From NCBI GenBank assembly GCA_963834515.1, contig CAWICB010000003.1, forward strand, positions 558,001-622,000: 64,000 nucleotides of DNA, given 5' to 3'. Positions within the stretch are counted from its first letter, which is position 1. Each line of letters begins with the position of its first letter. A program made the position numbers and the translations under genes. This document shows positions 9,014-17,553 of this stretch, piece by piece. This stretch comes from RYN-230 sp963834515 (lineage in GTDB: Bacteria > Actinomycetota > Actinomycetes > Streptosporangiales > Streptosporangiaceae). The notes beneath the pieces were generated by a model. It did no database searches, was not told where the DNA came from, and worked only from the letters and a program-made list of their open reading frames with translations.

Positions 9014-9304
9014 ATGCCGGAGAAGAGACGGAAGTTCGATGCGGAGTTCGGCGAGGGCGCGGTCCGGATCGTGCGGGAGACCGGGAAGCCGATCGCGCAG
9101 GTGGCCCGTGACCTGGGGATCTGTGAGGGCACGCTGGGTAACTGGCTGGCCAGGGACAAGATCGAGCGCGGCGATGCCGAGGGCATGGCCCGTGACGAGC
9201 GCCAGGAGCTGGCGCAGCTGCGCCGGGAGGTCGCTGGGCTACGGATGGAGCGTGATGTCCTCAAGCGCGGGATGGTCTTCTGGGTGAGGGAGGCGACGCG
9301 GTGA
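9014..9304 (+). CDS. IS3-family transposase OrfA
   Basis: 96 aa. MPEKRRKFDAEFGEGAVRIV and ETGKPIAQVARDLGICEGTL form the helix-turn-helix that recognises IS ends. A leucine-zipper-like region (LAQLRREVAGLRMERDVLKR) follows. The stop codon overlaps the GTG of orfB, so OrfB or an OrfAB fusion is made by coupling or frameshifting. The ATG is preceded by AAGGAG at 9004-9009. Confidence 0.92.
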   Translation: MPEKRRKFDAEFGEGAVRIVRETGKPIAQVARDLGICEGTLGNWLARDKIERGDAEGMARDERQELAQLRREVAGLRMERDVLKRGMVFWVREATR

Positions 9305-10182
9305 GCCTGGCCACGTTTATCGCCTTCCAGAAGGCCGGTCACCGCGTGCCGTACGCGGTCTCGTGCCGGGCGCTGGGTGTCAGCGAGTCGTGGTTTCACA
9401 AGTGGCGTGACCGGCCGCTGACGCCGGCCGCGCAGCGGCGCGCCCGGGTGGACGCCGCGGTGAAGGCGGCATTCGATGCCTCAGGCAAAACCTGCGGGTC
9501 GCCGCGCATTCGCGCCGATCTGGTGGCTGCCGGCTGGCGGGTCAGCGAGAAGACCGTCGCGAAGTCGATGGCCCGCCAGGACCTGGCGGCAAGGGCGAAG
9601 AAGCGCCGTAAGGGGCTGACCCGCCCGGATAAGCGGAAGCGGCCTTTCCCGGACCTCGTAAAACGGGACTTCACCGCGCCCGCGCCGGATGTGAAATGGT
9701 GCGGGGACATCACCGAGATACCTACTGATGAAGGGAAGCTCTATCTCGCTACCGCGATTGACCTGTTCTCTCGCAGGCTGCTCGGCTACGCCACCAGCGC
9801 CAGTCCGGACGCTGTTCTCGCAGGCCAGGCCATCAAGATGGCGGTCGCCGCACGCGGCGGGAACGTCGCCGGAGTGATCTTCCACACCGATCGCGGCTCC
9901 ACCTATACCGCTGATCATTTCACCGGCCTGTGTGCGAAACTTAAGATTACCCAGTCGATGGGGCGTGTCGGGTCATGTTTCGACAACGCCGCCGCGGAAT
10001 CATTCTTCTCGACCCTGGAATGGGAGGTACTATCGCGTCATCACTTTACCACGAGGGATGAGGCCCGAGAACTCGTAACCAGATGGGCGTGCGACTTCTA
10101 TAATAAGGTCAGGCGGCATAGTTCTTGTGGCATGAAATCACCAATAGACTACGAGAATTCCGCTATAGTCGAAGCAGCATAG
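9301..10182 (+). CDS. IS3-family transposase OrfB (DDE integrase)
   Basis: 293 aa with an HTH_21-like N-terminus (CGSPRIRADLVAAGWRVSEK) and an rve DDE core. The first Asp is in KWCGDITEIPT, the second in IFHTDRGSTYT, and the Glu in NAAAESFFSTLEWE. The C-terminal YNKVRRHSSCGMKSPIDYE is the standard ending. The frame is complete, so the element is probably still active. Confidence 0.93.
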   Translation: MSLATFIAFQKAGHRVPYAVSCRALGVSESWFHKWRDRPLTPAAQRRARVDAAVKAAFDASGKTCGSPRIRADLVAAGWRVSEKTVAKSMARQDLAARAKKRRKGLTRPDKRKRPFPDLVKRDFTAPAPDVKWCGDITEIPTDEGKLYLATAIDLFSRRLLGYATSASPDAVLAGQAIKMAVAARGGNVAGVIFHTDRGSTYTADHFTGLCAKLKITQSMGRVGSCFDNAAAESFFSTLEWEVLSRHHFTTRDEARELVTRWACDFYNKVRRHSSCGMKSPIDYENSAIVEAA

Positions 10183-10330
10183 GGAGTCCTCCACGGTTTG
10201 GGGGGAAGCTCAGTCATCAAGGCCGGGCGAACCGGCCGCCAGCCGGCGGACGCCCATTCCGCCAGCACCGAGCCTCCATAGGGAAACCCGGCCTAATGAG
10301 CATGAACCCGATGCAAAACCCCAGGTAGAC

Positions 10331-10345
10331 GGGTCTTTTGGCCCT
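10331..10345. promoter_or_regulatory. Possible DosR/DevR-like box
   Basis: GGGTCTTTTGGCCCT is an imperfect inverted repeat (GGGTCT facing AGGGCC) similar in layout to the GGGACTTNNGGCCCT boxes bound by mycobacterial DosR. It lies about 200 bases upstream of the FUSC-like gene. It is a single match in GC-rich DNA and may be chance. Confidence 0.25.
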
Positions 10346-10539
10346 AGGCCGTGAGCCTGGGCGCGGAAGATGCTCATAGGGTGACGGCTTGTTCCGCCGT
10401 ATGACCGGTAGACGCGCCGTCTTTGATCGGGACCGGCGGGTATCTCGGTGGAAGCGGGTCGCTTCGCGGCCATCTTAGTGGAATCGGAGAACGCGGGACC
10501 GGAGCGGCAAACTGGCGACCAAAGCGAGCGGGGGCAGCC

Positions 10540-11688
10540 ATGGCCAGTGCAAGCGGGCGAGCAGGACAGCCCGTGCACGGCGGGAAGGTCATGAGCTGGC
10601 TATCGAAGGTGTTCGAGCTCAACCCCGCTGGGCTCAACTGGCCCCGGGGAGTCATGATCCTGGACGTCGCGCTCGTGCCGCTGGTCGTCTTCTGGGCGAT
10701 CGGGTATGAGCAGTATCTGCTCAGCGCGTTGTTCGGCGTGCTGTTTGCTGCGCTGGCCGACCCGGGCGGCAGCTACGGGTACCGTGCGTCCCGTATCGCC
10801 GTTTTTGGACTGATCGGCGCGGCGCTGACCGCGCTCGGGTTTGGTATCGGCGGAGACGCCTGGGGCTGGCTGGTGCTGGCGGCGTTCGCGGTCACGCTGG
10901 CGGCCGGCCTGGCGGTCGCGTTCGGGGTGCGCAGGTTCGTGATGGCCTTGCTTCTGAACCTGTGGTTCATCGTCACCCTCGGGCTCGCGTCCAGCTACCA
11001 TCAGCACACCCACATCACCAGCTACACCTGGGCTCAGGTGCTCGCCTGGGCCGGCGGGGCGGCGCTGTGGATCGCGGTGACGTTCATTGCGTGGCTGGTC
11101 CGCGGGCGCAAGGACCAGCCCCAGCCGGTCGCGGAGCTCCCCGGTGACACATCGCGGCAGAAGCTGACCCGGCCGATGATCATGTTTGCGCTGATCCGCG
11201 CCCTCGTCATGGCGGGCACCGTCGCCCTTGCGTTCGGGCTGAACCTGTCACACGGCTACTGGATGCCGATCGCGGCCATGGTCGCAATGAAGCCGAGCCT
11301 AGGCCAGAGCACGCTCATAGCCGTCCAGCGCCTTTCCGGCGCGCTGATCGGCGCGGCCGCGGCTGCCCTGGTGCTACTGATACCCGCCAATGAACACGGA
11401 CTCAGGCTGTTCGCGATCGATCGCGGCCTCGAGGTGGTGGCGCTCGTCCTGCTGATGCACGGGGCGGCCATCCGCTTCTGGAACTACGCCCTCTACGGCG
11501 CAGCCATCGCCGCGGGAGTGCTGATCCTGGTCAACCTTCCGCAGCCCTCCAACTACAGCGCCGAAGGCTACCGGGTGCTCTGGACGCTGTGCGGCGTCGC
11601 GATTGGTCTGCTTGTCATGCTCCTCGCCGGCCTGCTCGCCAAGCGCACCGCCCCAGCACCGCCCCAGAAAGCGCCGCAACCCGCCTGA
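10540..11688 (+). CDS. FUSC-family integral membrane protein (putative aromatic acid/fusaric acid exporter type)
   Basis: About 382 aa from ATG 10540, which has GGGGG 5 bases upstream. ATG 10591 (MSWLSKVFELNPAGLNWPRG) is a good alternative. There are about ten hydrophobic helices in two halves. The second half carries the FUSC signature-like SHGYWMPIAAMVAMKPSLGQ followed by a conserved QRLSGALIGA helix. FUSC/AaeB-like proteins are thought to extrude aromatic acids or other organic anions. The substrate here is unknown. It stands alone, downstream of the IS3 element. Confidence 0.75.
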   Translation: MASASGRAGQPVHGGKVMSWLSKVFELNPAGLNWPRGVMILDVALVPLVVFWAIGYEQYLLSALFGVLFAALADPGGSYGYRASRIAVFGLIGAALTALGFGIGGDAWGWLVLAAFAVTLAAGLAVAFGVRRFVMALLLNLWFIVTLGLASSYHQHTHITSYTWAQVLAWAGGAALWIAVTFIAWLVRGRKDQPQPVAELPGDTSRQKLTRPMIMFALIRALVMAGTVALAFGLNLSHGYWMPIAAMVAMKPSLGQSTLIAVQRLSGALIGAAAAALVLLIPANEHGLRLFAIDRGLEVVALVLLMHGAAIRFWNYALYGAAIAAGVLILVNLPQPSNYSAEGYRVLWTLCGVAIGLLVMLLAGLLAKRTAPAPPQKAPQPA

Positions 11689-11847
11689 GCGCGTACGGCT
11701 CCGGGGAGCGCATGCGTTCCGTGATCAGGCGGGCTGTCTGGGCGCTTCCTGGTGGTCGACCGCCGACTGGTGCAGCAGGTATTGATGGCGTCTGGCTCAT
11801 CGCGGGCGCGGGTGTGATCAGCTACTTCGGGACGAGGGTTTCAGCCC

Positions 11848-11925
11848 ATGCCAGGCTGGCCACGAGTCGCCGTCACGGGCGCTAACCAAGGCATCGGCTG
11901 GACGATCATCAAGGGGCTGCGCCAG
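11848..11925 (+). pseudogene. Truncated short-chain dehydrogenase N-terminus
   Basis: The frame reads MPGWPRVAVTGANQGIGWTI followed by IKGL. VAVTGANQGIG is the classic TGxxxGIG cofactor-binding start of SDR enzymes. The rest of the fold is missing, and the frame then runs into unrelated sequence before the GH65 gene. A remnant only. Confidence 0.55.
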
Positions 11926-12022
11926 CGGCTGGAAAGCGCCGGCATCGTCTACTCGCATCAAGCCGCCCCTTCGCGCAGCGGTGTCCGTGGTGCGGGCTGG
12001 GTACACCCTCCAGGAGGGTGCC

Positions 12023-14473
12023 GTGGACGGTTTTTTGCTCGCGTATGAGGGCTTTGACCCCAAGGCTGAGAGCCTTCGCGAGGCGCTGACCTCGACGGGC
12101 AACGGCTACCTGTGTGCACGCGGCGCGGCGGAGTGGGAGGACGCCGACGGCGTGCACTATCCCGGGACCTACGTGCACGGCGGTTACAATCGCGAGACTA
12201 CGATCCTGGGCGGCCTGCCCGTGCTCAACGAGGATCTCGTCAACCTGCCGAACTGGCTCGTCCTCCAGGTGCGCATCGAGGGCGGGGACGCGATCCGGCT
12301 CGCCGACGTGGAGCTGCTCACTTACCGCCATGAGCTTGACATCCGGTTCGCGACTGTGATCCGCCACCTCGTGTTCCGTGATCAGGAGGGCCGTGAGACG
12401 ACGCTGCACAGCCGTCGCTTCGTCAGCATGGCCGACGCCCATCACGGAGGGATCGAGTGGACGCTCATCCCGCGGAACTGGTCGGGGCGGGTCGAGATGG
12501 TCACGGCGATCGATGGCCGGGTGAGTAACGCCGGGGTTGCCCGTTACAAGCAACTGGAAGCCCGGCACCTGAACCCGGTGGGCCCGCGGACACTCGGGGC
12601 CGAGGTTATCGCGCTCAAGGCCGAGACCCGGCAGTCGAACCTGTACGTCAGCCACGCGGCCCGCACCCGCGTATTCCGCGCTGACCAGTCGGTCCAGGTC
12701 GAGCGGCGGCTCTACCAGATGGAGGACTACATCCAGCAGGTCCTGGCCTTCGACGTGCGCCAGGGCGAGGCCACCCGGGTCGAGAAGCTGGTGACGTTCT
12801 TCACATCCCGGGACCAGGCGGTCAGCGACACGCTGGTGAAGGCGGCCACGTCAGCGGCCCGGCACACCGATTTCGGCGCTTCGTTCGAGCGGCATGCTGC
12901 GGCGTGGGATGAGCTGTGGCGGCTGTGTGACGTGCGGGTGTCCGGAGGTGAGAATGTGCAGTTGCTGCTGCGGCTGCATATTGGGCACGTCCTGCAGGTC
13001 TGCTCACGGAACACCGCCGACCTCGACGCGGGACTGCCCGCCCGCGGCCTGAACGGCGAGGCCTATCGCGGGCACGTGTTCTGGGATGAGATCTACGCGT
13101 TCCCGTTCTTCAACGTCCGCCTGCCGGAGGTCACGCGAGGGCTGCTGATGTACCGCTACCGCCGGATAGGCGAAGCCCGGGCGGCGGCGCGGGAGGAAGG
13201 ATTCCGTGGCGCGATGTTCCCGTGGCAGAGCGGTAGTGAGGGGACTGAGGAGACGCAGCGCGTCCACCTCAACCCCCTTTCGGGCCTCTGGGAGCCTGAC
13301 CTCAGCCGTAACCAGCGACACGTCAACGCGGCCATCTTCTGGAACATCTGGCAGTACTTCCAGACCACCCATGACCAGGCATTCCTCCGTGACTATGGTG
13401 CAGAAATGATGCTCGGCATCACTCGCTTCTGGGCATCGATTGCGCACTTCAATCCGGAGCGCGAGCGTTACGAGATCCATGGTGTGATGGGCCCCGACGA
13501 GTTCCACGACAAGTACCCGGATGCGCCGCATGGTGGCCTGCGCAACAACACGTACACCAACGTCATGGTGGCATGGCTGTGCGACGTCGCCGGCAAGCTG
13601 CTGGCGTTGCTCCCCTCGAGCCGGGCGGAGGAGTTGCGTGAGCGGCTGGGCATTGGTGACAGCGAGCTGGCGGTGTGGCGTGACATGAGCCGTCGGATGT
13701 TCGTCCCGTTCCACGACGACGGGATCATCAGCCAGTTCGAGGGCTATCAGGACCTCGAGGAGCTGGACTGGGACGCGTACCGCGCGAAGTACGGCAACAT
13801 CCAGCGGCTTGACCGGATCCTGCGCGCCGAGGGCAAGGATCCCAATCGTTACAAGGTCACCAAACAGGCCGACACAGTGATGCTGTTCTTCCTGTTCAGG
13901 AACGAGGAACTGCGCGAGATTTTCGGGCGGCTCGGGTATGGCTACGACTCCGACACGGTGCCGCGGAACGTCGCGTACTACGACCGGCGCACGTCGCACG
14001 GCTCGACGCTGAGCTTCGTCACCCATGCCGGGGTCCTCGCTGCCATCGACCCGGAGAGCTCGTGGGAGCGGTTCCTGGTCGCGCTGCGCAGCGATGCCGA
14101 GGACGTTCAGGGCGGCACGACGAAGGAAGGCATCCACATGGGTGTCATGGCGGGGACGCTCGATCTCATCCAGCGCAGCTACGCGGGCACCTATATCAGC
14201 GACGGCGTGCTGTGCTTCGATCCCCGGCTGCCGAGCCAGCTCGACGGCCTGTCGTTCTCGATGCAGTTCCGGCAGACCCCGATCCAGGTGACGCTGACCC
14301 ACGACCAGCTGACGCTGGCCCTGCATGCCGAGGGCGGGAGCCGTTCGGTGAGGGCGGCGGTCCGCGGCGACGTTCGCAAGCTGAGCGTGGGCGACAGGAC
14401 CGTGTTCGAGCTCCGCCGGAACCACGCAACACCGGGGCCTTCCCGGACCCTCCGCCCCTCTGCCCCGGACTGA
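12023..14473 (+). CDS. Glycoside hydrolase family 65 phosphorylase (trehalose/maltose/kojibiose phosphorylase type)
   Basis: 816 aa from GTG 12023, which has AGGAGG (about 12012-12017) 5 bases upstream. GH65 layout: N-terminal beta-sandwich, then an (alpha/alpha)6 barrel starting near GEAYRGHVFWDEIYAFPFF. The catalytic acid is the Glu of HGVMGPDEFHDKYPDAPHGG. KQADTVMLFFLF, RTSHGSTLSF and TTKEGIHMGVMAGTLDLIQ are the substrate- and phosphate-binding segments. Such enzymes phosphorolyse an alpha-glucosyl disaccharide to beta-glucose-1-phosphate and a sugar. The next gene, 11 bases downstream, is a beta-phosphoglucomutase-like HAD, the expected partner. The disaccharide (trehalose, maltose, kojibiose or nigerose) cannot be read off. 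Confidence 0.9.
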   Translation: MDGFLLAYEGFDPKAESLREALTSTGNGYLCARGAAEWEDADGVHYPGTYVHGGYNRETTILGGLPVLNEDLVNLPNWLVLQVRIEGGDAIRLADVELLTYRHELDIRFATVIRHLVFRDQEGRETTLHSRRFVSMADAHHGGIEWTLIPRNWSGRVEMVTAIDGRVSNAGVARYKQLEARHLNPVGPRTLGAEVIALKAETRQSNLYVSHAARTRVFRADQSVQVERRLYQMEDYIQQVLAFDVRQGEATRVEKLVTFFTSRDQAVSDTLVKAATSAARHTDFGASFERHAAAWDELWRLCDVRVSGGENVQLLLRLHIGHVLQVCSRNTADLDAGLPARGLNGEAYRGHVFWDEIYAFPFFNVRLPEVTRGLLMYRYRRIGEARAAAREEGFRGAMFPWQSGSEGTEETQRVHLNPLSGLWEPDLSRNQRHVNAAIFWNIWQYFQTTHDQAFLRDYGAEMMLGITRFWASIAHFNPERERYEIHGVMGPDEFHDKYPDAPHGGLRNNTYTNVMVAWLCDVAGKLLALLPSSRAEELRERLGIGDSELAVWRDMSRRMFVPFHDDGIISQFEGYQDLEELDWDAYRAKYGNIQRLDRILRAEGKDPNRYKVTKQADTVMLFFLFRNEELREIFGRLGYGYDSDTVPRNVAYYDRRTSHGSTLSFVTHAGVLAAIDPESSWERFLVALRSDAEDVQGGTTKEGIHMGVMAGTLDLIQRSYAGTYISDGVLCFDPRLPSQLDGLSFSMQFRQTPIQVTLTHDQLTLALHAEGGSRSVRAAVRGDVRKLSVGDRTVFELRRNHATPGPSRTLRPSAPD

Positions 14474-14484
14474 AAGGAGGCCGC

Positions 14485-15264
14485 GTGCCGAAGTTCCAGG
14501 GAGCGATTTTCGACGTCGACGGAGTCCTGGTCGACTCGCCGCACGAAAAGGCGTGGCGCGAGTCACAACGCGAGCTGATGGAGTCCGGCTGGCGCGACAT
14601 CCGCGACCAGACGACGTGGTCGCCGGACGCGTTCACGCCCCACGTCTACCAGCAGTACGTCTCGGGCAAGCCGCGCATGGCCGGCGCCCGCGCCGCCCTC
14701 GACTACTTCCACGTGCCCGACGCCGACAAGCGCGTCGCCGAGTACGCGCAGCGCAAGCAGGAGATGGTTGTGCGCCTCATCGAGGCCGGCGATTTCACCG
14801 CGTATCCAGACGCGCTGCGTTTCGTTATCGCGGCCAAGGATGCCGGGCTGCGCATCGCGGACGCGTCGTCGTCGAAGAACGCGGGGTTGTTCCTGCGCAA
14901 GATCCGGCTGGACACGTTCGCGGCCGAGCACGGGATCTCCTCGCCGACGCTGCGGCCCGGCCAGACGCTGCTCGACTACTTCGACGTGGACGTCTCGGGG
15001 CGCGATTTCGCCCGCGGCAAGCCGGACCCCGAGATTTTCCTGACCGCAGCGCACGAACTCGGCGTCGAGCCACGCTTCGCGATGGTGATCGAGGACGCGT
15101 CCTCCGGCGTCCAGGCCGCGAAGGCCGGCGGCATGGCCGCGATTGGCATCTCCCGGGCCGACGACGCCGACCTGCTGGCGGCGGCCGGCGCCGATCTGGT
15201 GGTCACCTCGCTCGATGATGTGGACGGGGATGCCCTCACCAAAGGAGAGCTGACGACGCGGTGA
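14485..15264 (+). CDS. HAD-family beta-phosphoglucomutase-like enzyme
   Basis: 259 aa from GTG 14485, with a strong AAAGGAGG (14473-14480) overlapping the stop of the GH65 gene. HAD motifs are all present: FDVDGVLVDSPHEKAW (motif I, nucleophile Asp), DASSSKN (motif II region), RGKPDPEIF (motif III Lys) and VIEDASSGVQAAKAGGMAAI (motif IV). It would convert beta-glucose-1-phosphate, the product of the upstream phosphorylase, to glucose-6-phosphate. The longer frame starting inside the GH65 gene is not family-like and was rejected. The two genes form a tight operon. Confidence 0.9.
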   Translation: MPKFQGAIFDVDGVLVDSPHEKAWRESQRELMESGWRDIRDQTTWSPDAFTPHVYQQYVSGKPRMAGARAALDYFHVPDADKRVAEYAQRKQEMVVRLIEAGDFTAYPDALRFVIAAKDAGLRIADASSSKNAGLFLRKIRLDTFAAEHGISSPTLRPGQTLLDYFDVDVSGRDFARGKPDPEIFLTAAHELGVEPRFAMVIEDASSGVQAAKAGGMAAIGISRADDADLLAAAGADLVVTSLDDVDGDALTKGELTTR

Positions 15265-15309
15265 CGCGCCTTACGCACCGAGCAGGTGCCATGGCGGTGC
15301 GCCGGCTCC

Positions 15310-15366
15310 CACCTAGGTGAATTGGGCCGGTAGGTGATGCCGGTTCGCCTGCTGGCGGGTGAGGCT
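15310..15366 (+). promoter_or_regulatory. Composite promoter copy 1, facing the SulP gene at 15523
   Basis: Operator CACCTAGGTG 15310-15319, 12-base gap, AGGTGATG 15332-15339, second palindrome GGTTCGCCT 15342-15350, -10-like GAGGCT 15361-15366. Predicted start of transcription is near 15374, giving a leader of about 150 bases. Confidence 0.75.
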
Positions 15367-15522
15367 TGCGGCGTGATCGACACCGGAATGGACATCGCCA
15401 TGGCCTGCCGGTAAGCGCGGGTATGGCGGCAAGTTTAGGCTCAGGCCGGGCTGCTGCCCGCGGGGGAAGCAGGTGCGCTGGGCACCTGTGGTAGCGCCCT
15501 TAACCACCCGGAGAACTTAGAC

Positions 15523-17187
15523 ATGAAGCTCCGGTTTCCGATCAGGCGAGAGACGCTGCGCAAGGACGCCATCGCTGGCCTGGTGCTCGGCGTGGAAAGC
15601 GTTCCCGATGGGCTGGCCGCTAGTCTGCTCGCTGGGGTCAATCCCCTTTCGGGCCTTTATGCCTACCTCTTCGGGACGGTCGGCGGTTCGTTTTTCACCA
15701 GCTCGGCCTTCATGGCTGTCCAGGCTACCGGCGCCATGGCGATAATCGTCGCCGACGTCCCGGCGGTCCACACGGGTACTGACCAGGCCCGTGCGTTGTT
15801 CACGCTGTCGATCCTCACCGGCGCCGTCATGCTGGCGGCCGGATTCCTGCGACTTGGGTCACTCTTGCGGTTCGTGTCGAACGCCGTGATGGTGGGATTC
15901 ATCAGCGCTGTGGGCGTCAATATCATCCTCGGGCAGCTGGCCAACCTCACCGGCTACAAAGCTGAGGGAGCCAACCGTGTTATCCGCGCATTCAACACCG
16001 TTGCCCACCCTGGCGAACTCCACTTGCAGTCTCTCGCGGTCGGGGTCATCACGGTCGCGCTTATACTTCTGCTGGAGCGCACCAGGCTCGGTCCGCTAGG
16101 GCTGGTGCTCGCGGTCATCATTACCTCGGCGGCCACCGCTGCTCTTGGGTGGAGTGCCGTGGCTACCGTCAACGACCTTGGCGCCATACCCCGCTCACTC
16201 CCGCTGCCCCAGCTCCCGGTGCTCCGGCTCATCCCTTCGCTGCTGATCCCCGCGCTGTCGCTCACGTTCGTGGGCCTGGTTCAGGGAGCAGGCGTCTCGG
16301 CCAACTTCCCCAACCCGGACGGCCGCTACCCCGACGCATCCCATGATTTCATCGGTCAAGGCGCCGCGAACGTCATCGCCGGAGTGTTCCGGGGGATGCC
16401 GGTAGGCGGGTCCATGTCGGCCTCGTCGCTGAATAAGGACGCAGGCGCCCGGTCGCGCGCAGCTCTCATGATCGCCAGCGCGGTGATGGCGGTGGTAATC
16501 GTCGCCTTCGCCGGCCTGGTTGGCTACATCGTGATGCCCGCCCTGGCCGGCCTGCTCATCCTGGTCGGCTACCGGACCATCAAGCCCGCCGATCTCCAGT
16601 CGGTGTGGAAGACCGGGACCGTGCAGAAGGTGGTGCTGGTGACCACCTTCGCGCTCACCATGGTCATCCCGTTGCAGTACGCGGTACTCACCGGGGTGGG
16701 CCTGTCGGTGATTCTCCACGTCGTGCGCCAGTCGAACCAGGTCACCATCAAGCGCTGGCGGCTCGACCCCGACGGCGACCTGATCGAGATGGACCCACCA
16801 GCCCACCTCCCAGCCAATGAGGTGGTCGCTCTCCAGCCGTATGGAAGCCTGTTCTTCGCTGCCGCACCGGTGCTCGAAGCGCAGCTCCCCGCCCCGGCTG
16901 ACGCGTCGTGCAACTGCGTGGTGATCCTCCGGCTCCGGGGGCGCAGCGACCTCGGCACCACGTTCATGGACGTGCTGCGCCGCTACGCCCAAGCCCTTGC
17001 CGCTACCGGCAGCAAGCTCGTCATCGTCTCGGCCAGTCCGCGGATCCAAGAGCAGCTCCGCGTGACCGGGGTCACCGACCTCATCGCCCCGGAAGACATT
17101 TACACCGGCGATGAGCGGATTGGCGCCACCCTGAACCGCGCTTACAAAGACGCGGCGGCATGGATAGAGCAAACCCAGCAGCGCTGA
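15523..17187 (+). CDS. SulP-family anion transporter with STAS domain (554 aa)
   Basis: N-terminal transporter domain of about 12 helices begins with LRKDAIAGLVLGVESVPDGLAASLLAGV and contains GLYAYLFGTVGGSFF. NVIAGVFRGMPVGGSMSASS is the SulP helix-8/10 region. Residues ~430-545 form a STAS domain (VVALQPYGSLFFAAAPVLE, then a Rossmann-like C-terminus). SulP proteins carry sulfate, bicarbonate or other anions. The substrate is not predictable here. It is controlled by composite promoter copy 1 and is one of two SulP genes in the window behind this promoter type, the other being at 42787-44523. Confidence 0.9.
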   Translation: MKLRFPIRRETLRKDAIAGLVLGVESVPDGLAASLLAGVNPLSGLYAYLFGTVGGSFFTSSAFMAVQATGAMAIIVADVPAVHTGTDQARALFTLSILTGAVMLAAGFLRLGSLLRFVSNAVMVGFISAVGVNIILGQLANLTGYKAEGANRVIRAFNTVAHPGELHLQSLAVGVITVALILLLERTRLGPLGLVLAVIITSAATAALGWSAVATVNDLGAIPRSLPLPQLPVLRLIPSLLIPALSLTFVGLVQGAGVSANFPNPDGRYPDASHDFIGQGAANVIAGVFRGMPVGGSMSASSLNKDAGARSRAALMIASAVMAVVIVAFAGLVGYIVMPALAGLLILVGYRTIKPADLQSVWKTGTVQKVVLVTTFALTMVIPLQYAVLTGVGLSVILHVVRQSNQVTIKRWRLDPDGDLIEMDPPAHLPANEVVALQPYGSLFFAAAPVLEAQLPAPADASCNCVVILRLRGRSDLGTTFMDVLRRYAQALAATGSKLVIVSASPRIQEQLRVTGVTDLIAPEDIYTGDERIGATLNRAYKDAAAWIEQTQQR

Positions 17188-17379
17188 GGCTGCGAGCCCG
17201 GCGGATGCGCCCAGGACACCGGGGCAAGCCTGCAACAGGGCCGCGGTGCCAGTCAAACTGGGCGCCAACGACCCGTGGGCCCTCATCGAGGGTGCTGACC
17301 CCGGCGGCCAGAAAACCTGGCTGCGGGGTCTGCGCCATCGAGTTGGCACCGCCAGGGTTACCGTGCCGGCGGCAAGATT

Positions 17380-17436
17380 CACCTAGGTGGAGACAACCGG
17401 CAGGTGATGTCAGGTTACCTGCCTTGGTGTGAGCCT
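17380..17436 (+). promoter_or_regulatory. Composite promoter copy 2, facing the NlpC/P60 gene
   Basis: Operator CACCTAGGTG 17380-17389, AGGTGATG 17402-17409, palindrome AGGTTACCT 17412-17420 (centre 31.5 bp from the operator centre), -10-like GAGCCT 17431-17436. The gene start at 17554 is about 110 bases beyond the predicted transcription start. Confidence 0.75.
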
Positions 17437-17553
17437 TGGACACGGTAACCGAGCGCAAAGAGCAGCCCAGCAATGCAGGTCGGACATTTTCCGGATGCCT
17501 GTTCAAACATCGGTCGCCAAGAGAGTGTCCGCGAGGCGAAGGGACGAGTGCTG

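Larger units (their letters stand above)
8968..10212 (+). mobile_element. Complete IS3-family insertion sequence, 1245 bp
   Basis: Left end TGAGGTTCCCCCC (8968-8980) matches the inverted right end, read inwards as TGAGCTTCCCCCC (10212 back to 10200). Both ends also have GGAGG at a similar inner distance. The flanks carry a perfect 4-bp direct duplication GTCA (8964-8967 and 10213-10216). It contains orfA and orfB overlapping by GTGA, as usual for IS3-type elements. The intact ends and duplication indicate a fairly recent insertion. Confidence 0.9.
8778..10281 (+). pseudogene. Small membrane-protein gene split by the IS3 element
   Basis: The frame from ATG 8778 (MPKWNFAAMAQAGLTGR) runs through one hydrophobic helix (LMGAALLATAVINFVRLV) to 8967, where the IS3 element begins. 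Removing the IS and one copy of the 4-bp target duplication (GTCA at 8964-8967 and 10213-10216) restores an open frame. It continues ...VSTV-IKAGRTGRQPADAHSASTEPP and stops at TAG 10279-10281. The uninterrupted protein would be about 85 aa. As the sequence stands, translation runs into the IS end and stops at 9011. An in-frame upstream start at 8706 is possible. Product function unknown. Confidence 0.7.
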
